Source: Oligoflexia bacterium (GTDB taxonomy: Bacteria > Bdellovibrionota > UBA1018). From it: 17,542 nucleotides of DNA. The position numbers and the translations under genes were made by a program. The notes below the pieces were generated by a model. That model did not search any database. It was not told the DNA's origin and saw only the letters and a list, made by a program, of their open reading frames with translations. The stretch spans positions 1 through 17,542 of the forward strand of contig CAINWE010000432.1 of the NCBI GenBank assembly GCA_903854365.1, in the 5' to 3' direction. Positions 15,478 to 17,542 of the stretch are shown piece by piece (within the stretch, counting starts at the first letter, position 1; each line of letters opens with the position of its first letter).

Positions 15478-16461
15478 TCACTCAGGTTGATCGCGACCCA
15501 CAGGCTCGATCTCAAGCCCGCCCTGTTGGCTCTTCTCCCTGCGACCCGTTGGCGCAACCAAGGAGAGAGCCCCCTCCTCCCTGCTCGAGTCTGGAAAACC
15601 CTGAGATTCGGTCCCAATCGGTTCCATCGTCAGACGAGTGAATGCAGGATCTCGCTCCGGCGCTAATTGAAATCGAGTCACCCTTCCCAACTCTTCCCGA
15701 TCGCGAGGAAAACGCCCTGTCTCACCCAAAAAAATCCTCTGTGCCAAATACTCTTGCTCTCGAAAACGATCGAGAGAGGCACCTTCCGAGTCACCTGAAG
15801 CATCTCCAGCAAGAATCGATTCAAGCGCCAACGCCATTTCCTCGTCATTTGCCGTGTGCAGCTCAATTTTTTCGCCCTGAACAGGAGGCTTCAGTCCAAT
15901 CGCATAAGCATGCTGGTCCTGATCAGAAGCAGTCTTCAAGCTATACTGGAAATAGCCTTGATAAATGCCCGGCTCTGCAGCAACCTCGCCCTGCGGAGTC
16001 GACCGTAAAACACGGAGTCGCTTCATTGCTTGCGCCACCAGGAACTGTCTCCGTGGCTCCGGTAAAGGAAAGCTCGAGTGAACTCTAAAATCCTGATCGA
16101 TCGACACGAGCTCCAGCATTTTGCCGTCTTTTTCGGCAATCGCATTAATGAGCAAAAAATCGGCCGTAGCCACCGAAACTCTAATATCATATTCTGCAAT
16201 CACACTCGAAGACAGCGGAAATCCAATCCGATTCAAGAGCAAAGTAAAGCGCCCATGGAGCGAGTGGTAGTAATGCTCATAGGAAACAATGCGATCTAAA
16301 TCCTCCATGAGATCTTGTCTCACCCCGAGACGAGAGGGATCGGACGCGCCCACCTGAGCCATCGTCACTGATCGGGGATTCATCGATTCTGCATAAGATA
16401 ACCACTTCAGCCCTGCCAGCAAGGCAAAGATCAGTGGCAAAAAAAGGTACTGCCGAAACAT
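15478..16461 (-). CDS. Signal-anchored protein with two pilin-like segments (unidentified)
   Basis: I cannot name this protein. With the ATG at 16461 (327 residues) it starts with MFRQYLFLPLIFALLAGLKW, a signal anchor or uncleaved signal; a GTG at 16500 would add 13 residues. Residues 48-130 resemble a type IV pilin or pseudopilin globular head: MEDLDRIVSYEHYYHSLHGR then F, with YDIRVSVATADFLLINAIAE and LVSIDQDFRVHS as the later strands. A second similar opening occurs at 230-259 (LDRFREQEYLAQRIFLGETG, RFPRDREEL), like the pilin pattern of a helix followed by xGRYPxxxxEL. There is no GFTLxE prepilin cleavage motif. The C-terminal 60 residues are charged and disordered in appearance. It lies upstream of mltD with a separate promoter between them. 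A role in the envelope is likely, but the pilin link is inference. Confidence 0.7.
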   Translation of the reverse strand: MFRQYLFLPLIFALLAGLKWLSYAESMNPRSVTMAQVGASDPSRLGVRQDLMEDLDRIVSYEHYYHSLHGRFTLLLNRIGFPLSSSVIAEYDIRVSVATADFLLINAIAEKDGKMLELVSIDQDFRVHSSFPLPEPRRQFLVAQAMKRLRVLRSTPQGEVAAEPGIYQGYFQYSLKTASDQDQHAYAIGLKPPVQGEKIELHTANDEEMALALESILAGDASGDSEGASLDRFREQEYLAQRIFLGETGRFPRDREELGRVTRFQLAPERDPAFTRLTMEPIGTESQGFPDSSREEGALSLVAPTGRREKSQQGGLEIEPVGRDQPE

Positions 16462-16733
16462 ATAATGCTCATAAGAGCTGCAAGTGAGGAGCCAACTCAC
16501 TCATTTTTCTTAACAATGAACATCAATGATTACGGAGAGATAGAAATTGCAATTCTCGACCGGCGCCTAATTTTTCACTATCTTTTAGACATCGTATAAA
16601 AAATCATCAATTTTTTAGGCACATCGGATACAAAAAACAATGCAAAGTTACATGAATTAATCGGGATCAATTTGAGCACAACACAGAGGTGACACACCAA
16701 CAACGGTACGCCGAGCCTCAAACGCCAGAGTGC
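16462..16733. other. AT-rich intergenic region with a possible minus-strand promoter
   Basis: I see no gene here. The minus strand holds TTGATG (16605-16610), a 17-bp spacer and TAAAAG (16582-16587), a modest sigma70-like candidate for the pilin-like gene. GCCTAA (16565-16570) and TTAGGC (16615-16620) form a 6-bp inverted repeat with a 44-base interval flanking that candidate, which could be an operator or chance. A GGCGCC palindrome lies at 16562-16567. I found no terminator hairpin with a T-run. Confidence 0.4.
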
Positions 16734-17180
16734 TTAGTGTAAATCAGCTGGATTAAAGCGCTGAACAGTCTCTACAATTTGGTGCTCTAAATCTTCGTCT
16801 GTTTCATAAACATCATCAATATGAGAAGATCGCATCAGATACTGAACAATCGTCTGCGCCACAAACTTCGGCGCCTTTTGAAAATAAAATCCATTTAAGC
16901 TATCTTGGCCAAAGCTATTTTTCACGACTGCTTTAGCAGCACGATACTGGTCACTTTCTGTGAACGCAGAGTCCTGCAACATTTCTGCCTTAGCACCCAA
17001 CTTAGCCAGAGTTCGCTCCTTGAGATCTTCGTCAGTCAAAATAAAGGGCCCGACCAACCCAAAAACCTCATCTTGCACAATCTGCCTCAGCCGAGCCGGA
17101 AATGTAATCGACTTCTTGTTTTCCAACCGAGTGATAATACTCTTACACAATAATCGAACCGTTTCTCTCTGCGTAGCCAT
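16734..17180 (-). CDS. DUF507-like small protein with two internal repeats
   Basis: The 148-residue product has no signal peptide or membrane segment and is probably cytoplasmic. It seems to consist of two related units, about residues 6-62 and 77-142. Each has an alpha-helix, a middle hydrophobic helix, then an acidic TDEDL block: ILTDEDLKERTLAKL (47-61) and YETDEDLEHQIVETV (125-139). This helix-acidic-helix layout resembles DUF507 proteins, which end in a similar E-rich, charged helix, but the match is by eye and the function of that family is not known to me. The ATG at 17180 is chosen over the upstream in-frame start at 17273 because GAGGGAA lies 4 bases before it. The upstream extension would add an odd hydrophobic piece. 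It lies about 100 bp behind the truncated membrane gene. Confidence 0.75.
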   Translation of the reverse strand: MATQRETVRLLCKSIITRLENKKSITFPARLRQIVQDEVFGLVGPFILTDEDLKERTLAKLGAKAEMLQDSAFTESDQYRAAKAVVKNSFGQDSLNGFYFQKAPKFVAQTIVQYLMRSSHIDDVYETDEDLEHQIVETVQRFNPADLH

Positions 17181-17184
17181 TGAG

Positions 17185-17191
17185 TTCCCTC
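17185..17191 (-). promoter_or_regulatory. Shine-Dalgarno fixing the DUF507-like start
   Basis: On the minus strand GAGGGAA sits 4 bases (7 from the GAGG core) before the ATG at 17180. It is stronger than anything before the in-frame upstream start and therefore decides the start. Confidence 0.55.
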
Positions 17192-17279
17192 GTATCACAA
17201 TAATAAATAGGCAAAAATAACACAGAATTGCCTGGGTGCAGTCGCGCACTCTTCCAGAATGCTCGAATTTCACCTTAGC

Positions 17280-17542
17280 TCAGGTTCTCATCCAACTCAG
17301 CTTATTTTTGAATTTTTTGGTAAAAAGATGAAAGGCAATTTGGAATTCTTCGAGTCTCAGCAAATAACTCCAAAACACGACCCACATCACTCCCTGAACC
17401 AAAAGAAGCCCAACCCTGATGAATCGAGCCAATGAAAGCCCCACCTTCCCGAGTACTCCAATCCAAACCTCATCCAAGATCCAATGACGCAAAATCGAAT
17501 GAGAGAAGGAGCAAAGAATTCCCATGGTGATCGCTAAAACGA
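17280..17542 (-). CDS. C-terminal part of an unidentified integral membrane protein (cut by window edge)
   Basis: The frame is open to the right edge, so the ATG at 17525 is probably internal and the start lies outside the window. About 87 residues are visible. They hold a hydrophobic piece at the beginning (VLAITMGILCSFSHSIL), then a longer pair of likely membrane helices around GKVGLSLARFIRVGLLLVQG and VMWVVFWSYLL, and end with a basic, soluble tail (TKKFKNKLSWMRT). The arrangement could be the end of a small membrane protein such as ATP synthase subunit I, but no motif confirms this and I do not assign it. It ends about 100 bp before the DUF507-like gene. Confidence 0.55.
   Translation of the reverse strand, partial: VLAITMGILCSFSHSILRHWILDEVWIGVLGKVGLSLARFIRVGLLLVQGVMWVVFWSYLLRLEEFQIAFHLFTKKFKNKLSWMRT

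Noticed and set aside
15642..16088. 148-residue plus-strand open frame opposite the pilin-like gene
   Set aside because: It is antisense to a gene with a good signal anchor and recognisable patterning, and has no independent start signals or motifs.
16271..16473. 11-bp direct repeat (TAATGCTCATA) at 16271-16281 and 16463-16473
   Set aside because: Only two short copies, both explained by similar YEHY codons in the frame of one gene; the upstream copy lies in a doubtful N-terminal extension.
17181..17273. N-terminal extension of the DUF507-like protein from the upstream in-frame start
   Set aside because: A good Shine-Dalgarno precedes the ATG at 17180, and the extension adds an isolated hydrophobic stretch unrelated to the rest of the protein.
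1..17542. Mobile element, CRISPR array, tRNA or phage-derived defence system
   Set aside because: No transposase, integrase, repeat-spacer pattern, cloverleaf-like sequence or defence-gene motif was seen; the genes are mostly recognisable housekeeping genes.

Overview
The window is about 17.5 kb of compact bacterial chromosome, mostly housekeeping genes with short intergenic gaps. Roughly balanced base composition, a lipoprotein lytic transglycosylase, several signal-peptide or signal-anchor proteins and the nadD-rsfS-rlmH gene order point to a Gram-negative bacterium. Gene content would fit a Bdellovibrionota or former 'deltaproteobacterial' lineage, but this is an inference from gene style and no taxonomic marker gene is present. 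I saw no insertion sequence, integrase, CRISPR array, tRNA, rRNA or phage gene.

Layout. (1) 1-3990, plus strand: the 3' end of nadD (cut by the window edge), then rsfS, rlmH, gpmI and pfkA, closely packed; gpmI and pfkA overlap by 7 bp. (2) 4002-6425, minus strand: one large exported protein that I do not recognise, convergent with pfkA. (3) 6553-11230, plus strand: a methyltransferase with an N-terminal zinc-ribbon-like segment, dbpA, an rlmM-family gene 3 bp behind it, and comF. (4) 11124-15356, minus strand: mltD, lysC and a Rossmann-type oxidoreductase-like gene in that transcription order, probably one operon with a good sigma70-like promoter before mltD. The last gene overlaps the 3' end of comF tail-to-tail by 107 bp. 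(5) 15478-17542, minus strand: a signal-anchored pilin-like protein, a small DUF507-like protein made of two repeats, and the C-terminal end of an unidentified membrane protein cut by the right edge.

How the genes fit together. RsfS, RlmH, DbpA and RlmM all act on the large ribosomal subunit or its 23S rRNA, three of them at or close to the peptidyl-transferase centre, so the window is rich in 50S maturation functions. GpmI and PfkA form a translationally coupled glycolytic pair. LysC opens the aspartate pathway towards diaminopimelate, lysine, threonine and methionine, and sits beside MltD, which cleaves diaminopimelate-containing peptidoglycan. The least explained parts are the 807-residue exported protein, the pilin-like protein with two similar segments, the two-repeat DUF507-like protein, and an aspartokinase whose second ACT domain has lost the usual effector-binding signature. 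I found no clear new multi-gene system; the findings are mostly single-gene oddities and regulatory arrangements.
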